Positions 33,849 to 45,535 of a DNA stretch of 64,000 nt are shown piece by piece; the first letter of the stretch is position 1, and each line of letters starts with the position of its first letter. Under the pieces are notes generated by a model. The model searched no databases and had not been told where the DNA came from. It saw only the letters and a program-made list of their open reading frames with translations. The stretch spans positions 124,001-188,000 of the forward strand of contig JAKSGN010000033.1 in assembly GCA_024180945.1 (NCBI GenBank), given 5' to 3'. Position numbers and translations under genes: made by a program. This DNA comes from Macrophomina tecta. Lineage: Eukaryota > Ascomycota > Dothideomycetes > Botryosphaeriales > Botryosphaeriaceae.

Positions 33849-34521
33849 GGGTATGTTGTGGGTAGTTTTGTCCTTCACCTGATTGTGGGATTTGTCACGG
33901 TGCTGCGGTAGAGGGTGCGCATTTTTCGCTGTACGGACTTTGTGACGCAGCGACGGGTAGAGAGGTGTGCCGGGAATATCCATGCGAGCAGTCCTTCGAA
34001 TTTGACGCGATGTAATCCTGCGTCAACAGCCGTCTCAGGGTTAGTTGAAACTCCTGCGGACTCAGGGACGACGCTGCGCGCCTTGTTACGCGGGGAAACC
34101 AAACTCTGCCTTGGGCCAAGCTTTTTCGATCGCAACTTTCTGGTCAAATTTAAGCCGTGGCGGGGGGCGTTTGTTTTGACGACGAGCTACGCAGGCTCGG
34201 ATGAGGACATGGCGGGGACGTGTGGATGATGTTTGGGGCTGACTAGGTAATCATATAACCCTTTCTGATCCACGAGTTATTTTTGAGCCATGAAGAAAGA
34301 ATCGTGCTAGACTGTACAGGAAATAAGGAGAGACAGATGATTCTAAGCGCCTTTCCATACACTGCGCAAATGCTTTCAAGAAAGAATCGCAACTGATCCC
34401 CCACCGCCGCCATGAGCAGACCGGGCCCCCCGCTACTACAGTCTGAGCCTGCGCACATTCCCACGTCTGACATACAGAGCGACAAAAGAAAAGAACGATG
34501 GGGTCGTCCGACAACCTCTCC
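33849..34521. other. Convergent 3' intergenic region
   Basis: The esterase (plus) and the acyltransferase (minus) converge here. No gene or repeat was recognised; both transcripts are expected to end in this stretch. Confidence 0.5.
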
Positions 34522-36348
34522 TCACGCATCCCTCCGCATCACCCTCATCTCCAACCACCGCGCCAACTTCACGCACGGCACATCCACCAGCCGCCAAAAC
34601 ACGTCCGCCAACCACACACTCACCGCCAACAAAAACGCCCACCCGACAAACAGCCACGCCGCAAACGCATGATCCCCCATCGCGCCCGCCTCCACCACCT
34701 TCGGCGTCATCCCGGGCAACAGCACCTGCCCTTCCTCCACCTTGTATCTGCCGCCCCACGCGAACAGCGTCCGCATCGTCACGAACCCCAGGCTGTGCAC
34801 CACCGGCCCGTGCACGAGGTAGAACGCGTAGCTGATGCGCCCGAGGTACTGGGCCAGCGGCGTCAGGAAGGGGCGGCGCAGGGCGGGGCTGTTGTTGATC
34901 GCGTACAGCGCGCTCACGGCGCCGACGGACTGCCAGAAGCGGTACGCGCAGTTGGCGCGGTAGGCGGCCGGTATGTGCAGCGAGAGATACGCGTAGCCCG
35001 GCGTGAAGTCGCCGTACTCGTCCGGGAAGGAGAGCAGGTAGAGGCCGAGCGTGAAGAGGGCGTAATGGAGGGCGGCGCGCGGGGCGTGGCAGGTGGGCGA
35101 GCGGGGGCAGAAAACCTTCTCGAAGGTGGAGGGGGGCGGCGTGCAGGGGGAACGGGAAGGGGGTGTGCGCGGAGGGGTGGCGGTGATGGGGAGGGGCAGG
35201 CTGGTGGTGATGTTGCTGCTGCTGCTGTTGTTGTTGTTGTTGTTGTTGTTGCTGCGGTGGTGTGGCGGCGTCCCCCAGGTGTTGGTGATGAGGTCCAGCT
35301 CGGCGAGGAAGGCGCCCGCCAGGAAGAGCACGATTTCGAAGCGGCCCCAGCGGCCGCAGAAGATCATGAAGCAGGCCATCAGGAAGAGGCGCCAGCCGGT
35401 GCGGGCGCGCGCGAAGCAGACGAGAGCGACGAAGAGGACCATGCTGGCGCGGTACTCGAGTGGGATCGTCCACACGTGCGGGTCGTACAGGTTGTACCAT
35501 TCGCCCCAGTTGGTGAAGTCGATGTAGTGTGACACGAAGTTCCAATAGTCCCACGCCTGCTCCTGCCAGGTCCCGAAGCGGACGGGGTGGTGCTCGACGA
35601 AGGCCATGGTCACTCCGTCCTGCGCGATCTCGGTCGCCCGTATGAACAAGCCGGCGCGGATGGTCAGCATGACGATGAAGGTGCTGATGATGGTGGGGAG
35701 GAACAGCCGGATCCCTCGCCGGAAGATGGAAGATGAGAGGGATTGCAGCATCGAATCGTATGATTGCGAGCGGACGGCCATCAGTGGTTTGCGGGAGAGG
35801 ACGTAGCCCGAGAGCACGAAGAAGACGCAAACCATAGAGCGCCCGCCGTACAAAAGCTTGATGAAAGGCAGCTGGTGTACCCAACGATTGGAAGAGCCGG
35901 TGGGGTCGACGCCATAGCCGCGTACAGACGTCAGGGTATACATGAATAGGAAGTGGAAGTTGAAGACGAAGAAACAGGCAAACCCTCGTACTCCATCAAG
36001 CGTCGCAATGCCGTTGGCGTGGGGGCTGCCTCCAGGGATGGGCCCGCCATTGTCGCTCAAAGCTCGTGGCCTCAGAAAGCTGGGGAGAATGGGCGCGAGT
36101 GTCGTTCCACCGAGACAGCGGGATATGTCATACAGCCACAGGCCGCGGGACCGGAGATAAGTCCTGAGCTTGACTGAGACATCTGCGAACGACGCCTCGA
36201 GAAGCTCGGCCGTTGCGTTCGCTGTCGACTGCTTCTCGTTGAACGATGCCTCGGAGGCGGAGCTGCTGGGCCCGGGGGACCTGGGTAGGAAGTATTCCGT
36301 ACTGCAGTCCGAGGCACCAGACGGCACCCTCTGGTAGCCTCCGTACAT
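34522..36348 (-). CDS. Acyltransferase-3 family membrane protein with poly-Asn loop
   Basis: Predicted 608-residue, intronless protein of the acyltransferase-3 (OafA/YrhL-type) family, PF01757. About ten membrane segments follow a cytosolic N-terminus of about 110 residues. Family hallmarks: LDGVRGFACFFVFNFHF with the active His/Arg area (about residue 117-133), GGRSMVCVFFVLSGYVLSRK, FRRGIRLFLPT, and LEYRASMVLFVAL after VWTIP. The C-terminus shows YLGRISYAFYLVHGP, a strongly conserved end block. Members move acyl groups across or within membranes onto sugars or small molecules; in fungi the substrate is usually unknown. Odd: a loop of about 45 residues between helices carries eight Asn, four Ser and many Pro (fwd 35100-35260), encoded by a GTT/GCT repeat. 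Confidence 0.9.
   Translation of the reverse strand: MYGGYQRVPSGASDCSTEYFLPRSPGPSSSASEASFNEKQSTANATAELLEASFADVSVKLRTYLRSRGLWLYDISRCLGGTTLAPILPSFLRPRALSDNGGPIPGGSPHANGIATLDGVRGFACFFVFNFHFLFMYTLTSVRGYGVDPTGSSNRWVHQLPFIKLLYGGRSMVCVFFVLSGYVLSRKPLMAVRSQSYDSMLQSLSSSIFRRGIRLFLPTIISTFIVMLTIRAGLFIRATEIAQDGVTMAFVEHHPVRFGTWQEQAWDYWNFVSHYIDFTNWGEWYNLYDPHVWTIPLEYRASMVLFVALVCFARARTGWRLFLMACFMIFCGRWGRFEIVLFLAGAFLAELDLITNTWGTPPHHRSNNNNNNNNSSSSNITTSLPLPITATPPRTPPSRSPCTPPPSTFEKVFCPRSPTCHAPRAALHYALFTLGLYLLSFPDEYGDFTPGYAYLSLHIPAAYRANCAYRFWQSVGAVSALYAINNSPALRRPFLTPLAQYLGRISYAFYLVHGPVVHSLGFVTMRTLFAWGGRYKVEEGQVLLPGMTPKVVEAGAMGDHAFAAWLFVGWAFLLAVSVWLADVFWRLVDVPCVKLARWLEMRVMRRDA
35214..35256. repeat. Trinucleotide tract (GTT/GCT plus strand) coding poly-Asn/Ser
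   Basis: Read on the minus strand it is AAC then AGC repeats giving Asn8-Ser4 in a loop of the acyltransferase-3 protein. Pure repeats of this length are prone to slippage and would change loop length in frame. Confidence 0.85.
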
Positions 36349-37745
36349 GGCGGTAGAGGACGGGCGGGAGAGTCAAGGGGGTCCTTTCTTGGGACCGTCG
36401 GGCCAGCGACGCCTGCTTTAACGCAAGAAAAGAGGAAATAATAAATGGGGAGTGACGGGGAGATCAATGTTATTGGAACGTGTCTAAGCAAGGATCGCAG
36501 TTTTCCAGGAAAAGGGATGCGCTGGGCGTTCAACTGAAATGGAATCGCGGCGGCAAAGCGATTAAGCAAAACATTATTCTTCTCTAGCAACGCCAGAAAA
36601 ATAGAGAGAAAGACCAGCTTTGAGAGCGCGACTTTGGTGCTGGGAGGCAATATTAAAGATTTGGTACGGGAGCGGGAGGCTTAGCGGCATGGTGTGGGAA
36701 AACAGCCCAACGCCGTACGTTTGAAGATGGAGTATGATGGGCTTAGTCTCGCACAAGCCATGTCTCGGCATTCTTAAAAATCAAAACAGTGCGCAAATGG
36801 TCGGCGTGGTTGATTGGCGATCAGCGGATTCTGCAGTGCATAGTAGGCGGAGGAATGGAGGCCTGGAATTGCAACTGGAATGCAGGAAGTGGCAGCGCGC
36901 CATGCAGACGGGTAAATGAGGCGAAAGGGCGAAGATTGAGAACATTCGGGCGACGGAGAAGACGAGAATATACCTCCTCGGAACCGCCATCACGGTGGGT
37001 GGGATGAAGCAACTGTTTCTGCGACAGCCTGCCGCGGTCGCGCTTCATCAACAGCCCCCCTAGTGGCCACCGTCGAGCTATCAGAGCCAAGCAGCACGAC
37101 CACAGAGCGAGATCTATTAATGCTGCGATGTGCGCACTCACGACAGCCTCCTGAGGGATGGACAGGCGATCGGTATATCTAGTTGAAGCGTGGAGATGGC
37201 TGTGATGGAATTGGTGGACTCTGTGATCGATTTCCTGGGGCCGCAAGCGCTTGGCCGTGATGACTCAGCGGTGCCTTCGTTTCTGCCTTGGTCCAACACC
37301 TCTGCAACATTTCCTCGCTGTTTGAATGGCTTGTCCGCGCTCGTCCAACTTGCTCGGTATCAACCAGACGGTGGCCAAGTCTTTTTATTCTCTTCGTGGT
37401 GGGCAAATGATCTCATGCCAAGGTCTCGGAAGGATACGATCCGAAGAGAGCTCATCCCGCCGGCCCGAGTCGATCCCGGAGTATCTATTTAGACTTTTTG
37501 TCCCTGCAGCACATGAAGCTTATAAACCCACGGAGCTTTGGCTGGTCAAGGAGGGCGGCAAGTAGACAAGCCCGAGTCTTTCCTGTCGTCCCAGCAAATG
37601 ACCGATGCACCTCTCGCTCCAACAATTTGCAGAGTATCAGTGCTGTGTAAACGATAACAGCCTATCTTCCCTTACTAGCTCAGGTGATTCGCGCTTGCAC
37701 AAAAATTCCAGACGACTTCCATCCCTACTTGTGCGCAGTGGGGGC
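36349..37745. other. Intergenic, about 1.4 kb without a recognised gene
   Basis: Upstream of the acyltransferase gene (minus) and downstream of the sulfotransferase relic (minus). Short frames on both strands lack family features. Confidence 0.5.
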
Positions 37746-38478
37746 TCACTTCGGAGGAGTCTGCTGACTAGCTTTATACTCCGCCCAATCATCCTTGTGA
37801 GGGAATGCAGCAGCGGGAACTTCCTTTCCCAGAAAAGCACACAGAGGCTCCCAACTATCCTTGACGTCGATTTCCAGAAACCTGTCTTTTGGAGTGATCT
37901 GTCTGACAAGCTTGTTGTGATCCCGAACTAGCTGCCGCCCATTCGTTGGGAAATCGCTCTTCCACATGTACTCATGGTATCTATCGCTGAGTGAGCGCAT
38001 CGGATTCTCATCAGGAGCGGAGCTTTTCCAGGCGTTCCAAAGAGTGTCCATCATCGATTTGTACCAGACATCTTCATCTCGAATGGAGAGGATGATCCTG
38101 GCTTCGGGGTACGCGGCAATGAATTTTTCAGCAAAGATCGCGGCAGGATAATCGGAGACCCCCTGGCAGTATTAAAATGCACATTCGACTTCATAGTCGG
38201 CTATTAGACCTTACAGAATACCCCATGAGGAGACTGTCAAACTCTTCATGCCCGAATGGCTTGCCTTTGTTCTCGAATTTTGCCTCAAGAGCTATGATGC
38301 ACTCTTGTTGGCCTTAATTCTTTGCAACTTCGCGCATGTGGTAGATGGGTCCGTAGCCCAGTAGCGCTAGACCGTCTGCAATGGCTGCGAAGAGATGAGC
38401 AAGGACAGAGCGTACGACGGACGCGCCGTACCAACACTGAGCTGCTGTCCGTGGTAGTCCGAGTACAAGCACTTGCAT
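37746..38478 (-). pseudogene. Sulfotransferase-like (Sulfotransfer_4) gene, broken
   Basis: On the minus strand the fragments MQVLVLGLPRTAAQ, GLALLGYGPIYHMREVAKN, ALEAKFENKGKPFG, GVSDYPAAIFAEKFIAAYPEA and RIILSIRDEDVWYKSMMDTLW follow in family order, matching fungal P-loop sulfotransferase-like proteins (PF17784). In relatives LGLPRTGT starts the nucleotide loop. Here the loop reads PRTAAQ and the first exon cannot be joined in phase to the next; a TAA stop at 38314-38316 interrupts the frame right after VAKN, and the rest of the exon is otherwise intact. An intron at about 38165-38222 still splices correctly. The last exon (37746-38054) is open to a normal stop. The damage pattern suggests a recent pseudogene; a CAA to TAA change would explain the stop. 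Function in intact relatives is poorly known. Confidence 0.62.
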
Positions 38479-39027
38479 GTTATCTGTAGGACTAGACGGG
38501 CATAGAAGATCTCAGAGGAGTGGAATCAAGGCCTTTTGGTCTGGCTAAATGACAAAATGGTGGCACCATGCGAGACGTTGGAGATGATATCAGCGACAAT
38601 CTATAAATAGACCTGTAATCTCACCTTCCGCATGTCGTAAAGCGTCGCCATGGAGAGAATGTCGAGCCCATGACATCCCACTCCTCAGCTCCCTATCACG
38701 ATCTTTATATCATAATGCATTGAAGCTGTTATTTAGAAGGCTGCGCCGCAGAGCAGAGGCACAGTCGATCACGGCCAGGAACGATTGAACGGCCAATCTT
38801 TGCTGTCCCCCTTATTGGTCTCTTTAAACAATCACGTATTTCTAGAAGAAGTGTCACAAGTCACATCATCATATCACCTAGGCAAATACGTTGCAGTCCA
38901 CAAAGCGTGTCCTAGTATGTACAAAGCGTAAAGCGCTTATAGTTACAGAGGAATAGGGGAATGTGTGAGAGAGAAAGACGCGACTTTGGAATTATCCCAG
39001 CCACAAAAGAAGCGCAAAGCCAGGCGC
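38479..39027. other. Intergenic, about 550 bp
   Basis: AT-richer stretch between the sulfotransferase relic and the pectate lyase. No gene recognised. Confidence 0.5.
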
Positions 39028-39841
39028 TTAGCAGGACGGGAGAGGGTCGCTGTACTTGCAGGCACCGCTGGGTCCGGAGCCGGACTCGGTGGGCTCGTCA
39101 CCGGTGCTGTTGCCCTCGTACTCGGCGCAAGGCTGTTTAGACAAGTGGTTAGCATCTGGCAATTTATAAAGAGTGGAGATGGAGGCTTACAGTGTCAACA
39201 TTCGTGGCGCAAGTGTCAGTGATGGTGGCAGAGTCACCAAGGTTGGAGTTGATACCAGCCAGCTGGCTGCCGGAGTAGGCCTTGACGTTCTTGATGATGA
39301 CGTTGCGGCCGCCAGTGTTGCCGTCGCAGTTGCCGCAAGAGCGGTAGAGCTTGCCGAAGTCGGAGACGGTGAAGCCGTCAATGGTGATGGTGCCGACAGC
39401 GTTGTGCTGGATGACCTTGTCCTTGGCGCCCTGAGCGCCACCGCCGCTGATGGTGGCGTCACCGTCACCCTTGATGGAAAGAGCGTCCTCGCAGACGGCC
39501 TCCCACCAGACGTTTTTGATGGTGCAGGCACCCAGACAGTAGACACCCTCGATCTGGTCAGCACCGATGATGGCGTTGCTGAGGCTGGCACCATCCTCAA
39601 GGACGAAGACAGCGTCGGCCTCGCCACCCTCGCCGCTGCTGCAGTCGACACCACGGCCGTAGGTCTTCAGGCCACCGTCGAAGGAGCCAGTGATGTACTG
39701 AGGCTCGCTGAGCGTCTCAGTGCCAGCGGAAGAGGGGATGGAGAGACCGTTCTGGCGACGAGTGATGCCAGAAGAGCGGAGCTGGCCAGCGTTGGCGATA
39801 GCCAGCGAGGCGGCGATGGAGAGGGTGGTGGAGTACTTCAT
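39028..39841 (-). CDS. Secreted pectate lyase, PL3 family
   Basis: Predicted 251 residues from two exons: 39841-39191 and 39132-39028. PL3 enzymes cleave de-esterified homogalacturonan by beta-elimination outside the cell, in a Ca2+-dependent way, and are typical of plant-degrading fungi. A signal peptide (about residues 1-18) and a short pro-segment ending ITRR precede the beta-helix. Family blocks: [63 protein letters not shown], and [15 protein letters not shown]. The conserved Cys set and the WWEAVCEDA motif are complete, so activity is likely. The final exon adds a short Ser/Gly-rich tail that ends in a Cys. A TATA box lies about 155 bp upstream. Confidence 0.92.
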
Positions 39842-42800
39842 TTTGGTGGTTGGTGGTGAAGTTGGATTTGTTGATTACCCGTCGAGGGAAATGAGTGTTT
39901 GCTGGAGAGAGCGGATTGGTGGTTGCTTTGGGGTTGCTGTGAAGAGGAAGACCGGCTTGCTGAAGAAAGTGTTGAGCGGGCTCGACGGAGAGCTTTATAC
40001 ACGCCTGGTGGTAGATGTGACAGTCCCACTATCGCCTGCCTGGAGCGCTACAATGGGACTCACAGCACGCCACTTCCGCAAAGGCCAATCTCTTTGCGGA
40101 CTAAGCGAGACCAAAGGAGCCCTGACACTGACCATAGCGATCATGGTGTTTCCTCGGAAGGGGCTTGGCGGGGTGGAGACGCGCGCCCAAGAGATTCAGA
40201 TAGATGTGGCGTGCTGGGCGAGGGAGCTCCCTGTTTCGACATCTGAGGCGGCGGCGGAATGTACTAGTCTCCGCTCCGCCGGACACTGTTTCGCTCAACG
40301 CGTTTGTTTTATGCTTCCTGGCTCTTTCCTGGCTCTTCCTATGCAGGCAGCTCCCGCTTTCCCGTGGTGTTCGGTCGGACTGTGGTTCACCGGGAGGCAC
40401 GCTCTGGCCCTTCCGAAGCTTCGTCTGAACAAAGAGTTAAGGTTGTGCACAAGCAAGCAGCCTCCACCACCGGCTATCCCCGGTAGTTGTTCGGGGCCAT
40501 GTTTGGCAGATCGCGATATGTTGGCAAGGCTGGGCGGGATGCCTTGCGTTGCACTCAGGAGATTGTCGTGCTGTTTCTCCGCCACTGAGTGACTGAGTCG
40601 CCCGCAGACGAGGCTGCTCCGCCCACGTGCTGAGACAATGCAGGTACAACACTGCCAGCGGACCTGGATGGCGAGACGAGCCAAGGGCTTGTCCCGTCAA
40701 CCTGTGTACTTGGCGGCGGGCCTGTGGGAGGACAGGCCACCTCCACCTGAGCTCGTGCGGATCGGCATCGGTGTGGGGGATTCCGTGTTTATGCTCTCTC
40801 TGGCTGTCGCTGGCCGGCGTCCGGAAACGAAACGTCGGAGTGCGGATGGAAAACGCTGGTGGTGTTGAGGGACGTAGCAGCGGTGCTTGGCGGCGGGCGG
40901 GTTTTGTAGTCGGAGACGACGATGAAACGCCCTCTCTCTGAAACACGGCTACTGTACGTCATTGGGGTAAGCGAACGCCACCATCGTCGGCTTGGAGAGC
41001 GTGGAGCCAGGCCCGCCGCTGCCCAGCCATATTCAGGAAGGCGGCGTTCCCTAATACCAGCTATAACAGTGCGCCTTACTGCTATCTGCCTTCGCTTCGA
41101 TAACGGTGGTCTGCGCTTCCCGCAAGGGACGCCTGCGCCATCTGTTGTCTGCGATCGGCAGAGATAGACACGGCAAATGCTGATGGGCGTCCACTGACTC
41201 GTTCATCCATCACAGTCGGTCTGGCCGCTGTATTCGGCCTTTGCTCCCCTACTGCAACACCGAGCAATTGTTTCTGGACACCCTGAGAGACAGCTGCCTT
41301 GTGCATGTCCTGTGTGCTTCAAGCGGACGAGACGCAGCAAACAATGCTAGCAATGCTCGGGCGTTTCTCAAGTGTTACATGGAACCCCCTCAACCACCAG
41401 TTCCCGTTTTTCAGCCACGACAACAGGGCATGCATTTAGTTTCAAGGTTGCAGCCCGCTATTCGGTTTGATGCTCGTCCATACCACGCGTTCTCGGCATC
41501 GGACGTTTATCGACCCCAGATAGCCGAAGCCAAGGGCAAAGCCACCTTGGGCTCCCAAGAAAAGCACACGTCATGCAACCTGTTTCAACCTCGCCCGCTT
41601 CCAGGCATCCCAGATGCGAAACGTTGCTGACTGGTCTGGAAGCTTTCGCTTGTCACAATGGCCGAGTTTCGCTTCATATGCCCCGGCTGTATATTCATCC
41701 TGTTGCACTCTCATGCCCGCGTTTATTCCAACATCGAGCCTGCAACCAGCCCAGACGCGGTCAACCCCTCTTCGACCTACTCAGTCCGCAGTTTGAGCGG
41801 AGAGGCCCAAAATGAGATCAGCTGTCACGCTGGTAGGGCCGAAGACCTATTCACCACATGACCTCTTGTCCACCCCCGCAACTCCGTTTGGTATGCTTAC
41901 ACAGCATCACTCCATTACTCGTAAAGTGACGATTAGCAACACTGATCCTCCGCAGCCGATCAACCCCATTCTTACCGAAAATGATGTGACGGCCTCGAAA
42001 GATCCCAACGGCACGACGCGGTTTGCACCATTTGTTCGGCCCCGGTCCGATACTCGAGAACACGGGCCGTTTCCCCACCTTCCAGGAACAGTTCATTGAA
42101 CGCTTAATGAAACAGCCCTACGGAGATAGCCGCATCCTTCTTGATATCGCCGCATAGACAAGTCCAATTAACCTCGGGAGAACAGTACAGAAACTTCGTC
42201 GTCGCCCCAATGCCACGGCAAAAGGATTCGGCGCTCGGCTGTTCCGGAGCGCCTCCACACCCAAGGCGCCAATGTGCGCCACGGCGTCCGGGGGAACGCC
42301 TCAACGAAGCGCCTCGTCGATCACGACCGGTCGACTGTGACCCGATGGCTCGTCCAGCGCATGCCCCGAGCGTCTTATCTCCCGTCGGCTTGTGGGACAC
42401 CGCAACTGAGCCTCACCCAAATACGAGTGAGTGAGACACTGCTTACCCTATGTCGACAGTACGGCATCCAGGTCTAGACGAGTATAGAAGTAGCAATAGG
42501 CGGACTCCACTGTTGACCGGGATTACGCCTCGATATGGTCGTTTAGGCCTGCCGGAATCAGTTCATCTGGTAGGCACTGATAAGACAAGCTGGACACGCA
42601 TGCAGAGGAGTAGTCAGGCTGCTATGCGAGATACAACAGATACGAATGAATGGTTCGAGAACCGAGATGGTGGACGTATATTTTCTGCGCCCGATTTATG
42701 CAAGCTGCAGCGAACCGCCACAGATCTGCTGTCAGAGAGATGAGGCACGCCTTGGGGCTTGTGAAGGCATATCCAGGTGTTCCGAGTGGTTGTCTGAATA

Positions 42801-43461
42801 TTTGGATGAGTGATACAAGACCCAGGAAACCTGGCCTGATTATGGGACTTTGGGCCTGTAACCGCTTCAGTGAACCATTTTGCAAACCGAACGAGCTACG
42901 GCACATTCTCCAGGGGTCTCCGGGACTAACTATTCCGTTGATGCTTCATGAGACTTGCTCGCCAGACTTCTGTACTTCGTCACCAACAGCGCGCAGGTGC
43001 CCAAACAGTCGTGTGGAGGAGTTGAAGCACTTCCGCATTATTTGTTTACCGGAGCATCAGATGCCTGAAGAGTGACCCTGAGATGTGAGAGACTCGATAA
43101 GTACATACATGATGTCCAGAGTCGAAAAGGGGCTTGTTTAACCATTTCCATACCCCTGAACCAGAAAACTGAAGATGGCGCCTGGGAAATCTTAGGTTCG
43201 CATCCGAGCAAGCTTCGCCGTTGAGACAGGGGTTTCAACTTCAGGGAAACCCAAGACAGCGGAAAAGCAAATAAAGCCGTCGCCATATACCGAGCGCCTC
43301 ACTGCTAAATGGGCGCAACACTCTGATGAAAGTGATTGCGCGGCTGGAGTAACCCACAGACCCATGCGGTCGCATTCCCAATATCAACAACGACGGAAAT
43401 TTGTTCCGAGGCTAGCAAAGCAACCTCTTACGCCCAATTCCAACCCAAGCAACAACAGCCA
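39842..43461. other. Gene-poor stretch of 3.6 kb
   Basis: Apart from the pectate lyase promoter, no gene could be supported. Open frames up to 290 codons (for example 39720-40592 plus, 41812-42099 plus, 42650-43075 plus) lack domain features, signal peptides or splice logic. No long repeat, inverted terminal repeat or transposase motif was recognised; the sequence may contain decayed elements below my recognition. Confidence 0.45.
39994..39999 (-). promoter_or_regulatory. TATA box of the pectate lyase gene
   Basis: TATAAA on the minus strand, about 155 bp before the ATG at 39841, in a GTATAAAGCT context. Spacing suits a fungal core promoter with a roughly 100 bp leader. Sequence evidence only. 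Confidence 0.5.
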
Positions 43462-45535
43462 TCATCCCTTCCGGCACAATCTCCCATTCTGCGTGGGAAA
43501 TCCATCCACCGTCCTCACTTCCCATGCCTCACTTCCCACCGCGGTCGGCGTGTAGAACAGCCCCCACGGATCCACCTCCCTCTTCAACGCCGCCAGCCTC
43601 TCGTAGTTTGCTCCAAAGAAGGCCTCCTGCCAATCCGGCTCCTGCAAATCCGCCTCGTTCGCGTACGCGCCGCCCGCCGGGCTCACCTCCCTCCACTGCC
43701 CAAACACCTCGTACGTCAGCCTCTCAAACTCCCTCTTCACCTCCGGCACACTCGCATTCGCGGCCCACGACGTCGCCGCGCACGCATGCATGTAGCTGTC
43801 GCGCCAGTGCGTGTTGACCGCGTTGTCGAGCGCACCGTCCGGGGCGCTGTTCTTCATATTGAACGCCAGCAGCACGGCGCCGGCGTTCTCGGTCGTGTTG
43901 CGGATGGCATCGAACGTGGCATCGAGGGCGCGCGCGTCGGCGAAGTTGTGCCGCGGGAACAGGCGCGAGCCGCTGCGGCCGTCGGTGTTGCCGACGCTCT
44001 CGGACTCGAAGCCGGCGCTCCACGCGCCGTAGAAGGAGTCGTAGCGCGTGGTGTTGGGCGAGACGGCGATGCCGAGGGCGCGCAGCCGCGCGAACCACGG
44101 CGCCACGAGCGCTTCGAACTGCGGGATCGTGTGGTTGGGCGCGAAGAAGGGCCGCATCTGGAAGAGGAATTGGCCGGGCCCGGTGGGGATCACCCACCAG
44201 TACGAGTAGGTGCCGGCGTCGGCGTTGGGGATGAAGTAGTCGAAGTAGGCGCGGATGCCGCGCCAGAAGACGTCGGAGGTGATGCTGCCGCCCGTGGCGA
44301 AGGAGAAGGTGGAGATGGTCACGGGCATCTTGGGAAGCGCTTTGACGACGACGGACGTCACGACACCGAACGTGCTACCGCCACCGCCGCGGAGCGCCCA
44401 GAAGAGGTCCGGGTTGGAGGTCTCGGAGGCAGTGACGAACTCGCCGGATGGGAGCACGACGTTGAGGGCCAGAACGTGGTCCGCCGCCATGCCGTATATG
44501 CTCGATAGCGGTGAATGGCCTCCGCCCAGGATGTACCCTCCAGCTACTCCAACGGTCTGGAATCATGTTAGTCTACTGTATTTGTTGAGGAATAGAGAGT
44601 GTGAGTGGGTGCGTGTTTTTCTTTTCTTTTTCTTTTTTTGGTGTGAGGGTTGTTGAGCGGGAGTATACATACATCACATTCACCTCCCATTGCAGTTACT
44701 CCATTAGCCTCCGCGAACTCGTACAGTTCATGTACCTGAATACCAGCGGCAACATGAATTGCCTTCCCGCTGTATGAGGGTGAAGAATATCTATCAATGA
44801 GCTCCAGGTTCTTCAGGTTGTGTGTCCAGATGCTTAATGCACCAGCTCCGGTAGATCTGCCAGCGAAGTCATGGCCAGTGTTTTTGATGACAAGGCGGAC
44901 ATTCCTGTTGCGCGCGAAGTTGACTGCAAGTTGAATATGGGCGGTAGTGGAGACATTGACAGCGTATGAAGGAGAACCGCCAAGTGTGCATGTGTCAGTC
45001 ACGTTGTAGCCGTCGGGTAAGCATGTGCGGCCTTGGAATACGGGCCAGGCAACGGAAGTTGGATCGTCGGCGCTGAAACAGATGAGTTCATTTGTAGCTT
45101 CCCATCTGAGAGAGGTATTACTGACTGAAGGTAGGAGACGTTCCAATTAGATGAGACATAGGCGCATTGAGCCGCGTTGTATTCTCCCCAGACAGTGTTG
45201 TAGCAGTCATGGGCCAGTGGCACTGTCTTTATGAGGCGGCCTCCGACCTTGTTCTGGAAGAACTGCCATAAATTTTGAGATGGCCATGTTGAATCACCGG
45301 GAAAGACCTTGCAGCTCCCGTTGAGCGGCTGTATGCTCCCAGAGCTGGCATTGGCGAAAGAGAAGTATTCCTCGTATGTGGAGTATTCGGGTGCCCCCAC
45401 TGTAGTATTGGCAACAACTTCTTTCTCCCAAGGGAAAAAATGAGCTGACCTCCAGTCAGCGGTGGCAGCCTGGCCCGCGCTGAGAACGGCAATGGCCATA
45501 GGCCAGAAGTAATGTTGGCGAGCTTGGTTCCTCAT
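43462..45535 (-). CDS. Secreted FAD-linked oxidase, berberine-bridge type
   Basis: Predicted 634 residues from three exons: 45535-45126, 45072-44673, 44556-43462. A signal peptide (about residues 1-27) leads into a PCMH-type FAD-binding domain ([39 protein letters not shown]). His204 in GHDF and Cys269 in GGEC|DTVGVAGG are at the positions that hold FAD through two covalent bonds in berberine-bridge-like enzymes (BBE-like, VAO/PCMH superfamily). [19 protein letters not shown] and [20 protein letters not shown] follow, and the BBE C-terminal block [26 protein letters not shown] closes the protein. Such enzymes use O2 to oxidise sugars or secondary metabolites and release H2O2. Several N-glycosylation sites agree with secretion. 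Next gene downstream in the same direction is the ABC exporter, 2 kb away. Confidence 0.93.

Noticed and set aside
34498..35532. 344-codon open frame on the plus strand
   Set aside because: Lies entirely opposite the acyltransferase-3 gene, with Arg/Gly/Glu-rich, domain-free text expected from the reverse of a GC-rich gene.
39173..40592. Two long plus-strand frames over the pectate lyase and its promoter
   Set aside because: The first mirrors the lyase exon; the second runs through the TATA box and leader and has no domain features.
42100..42480. GC-rich patch that might be a transposase remnant
   Set aside because: All six readings were inspected for DDE, Tc1/mariner or reverse-transcriptase motifs and none was convincing.
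43336..44508. 390-codon open frame on the plus strand
   Set aside because: Antisense of the last exon of the FAD oxidase, Arg/Gly-rich, no domain.
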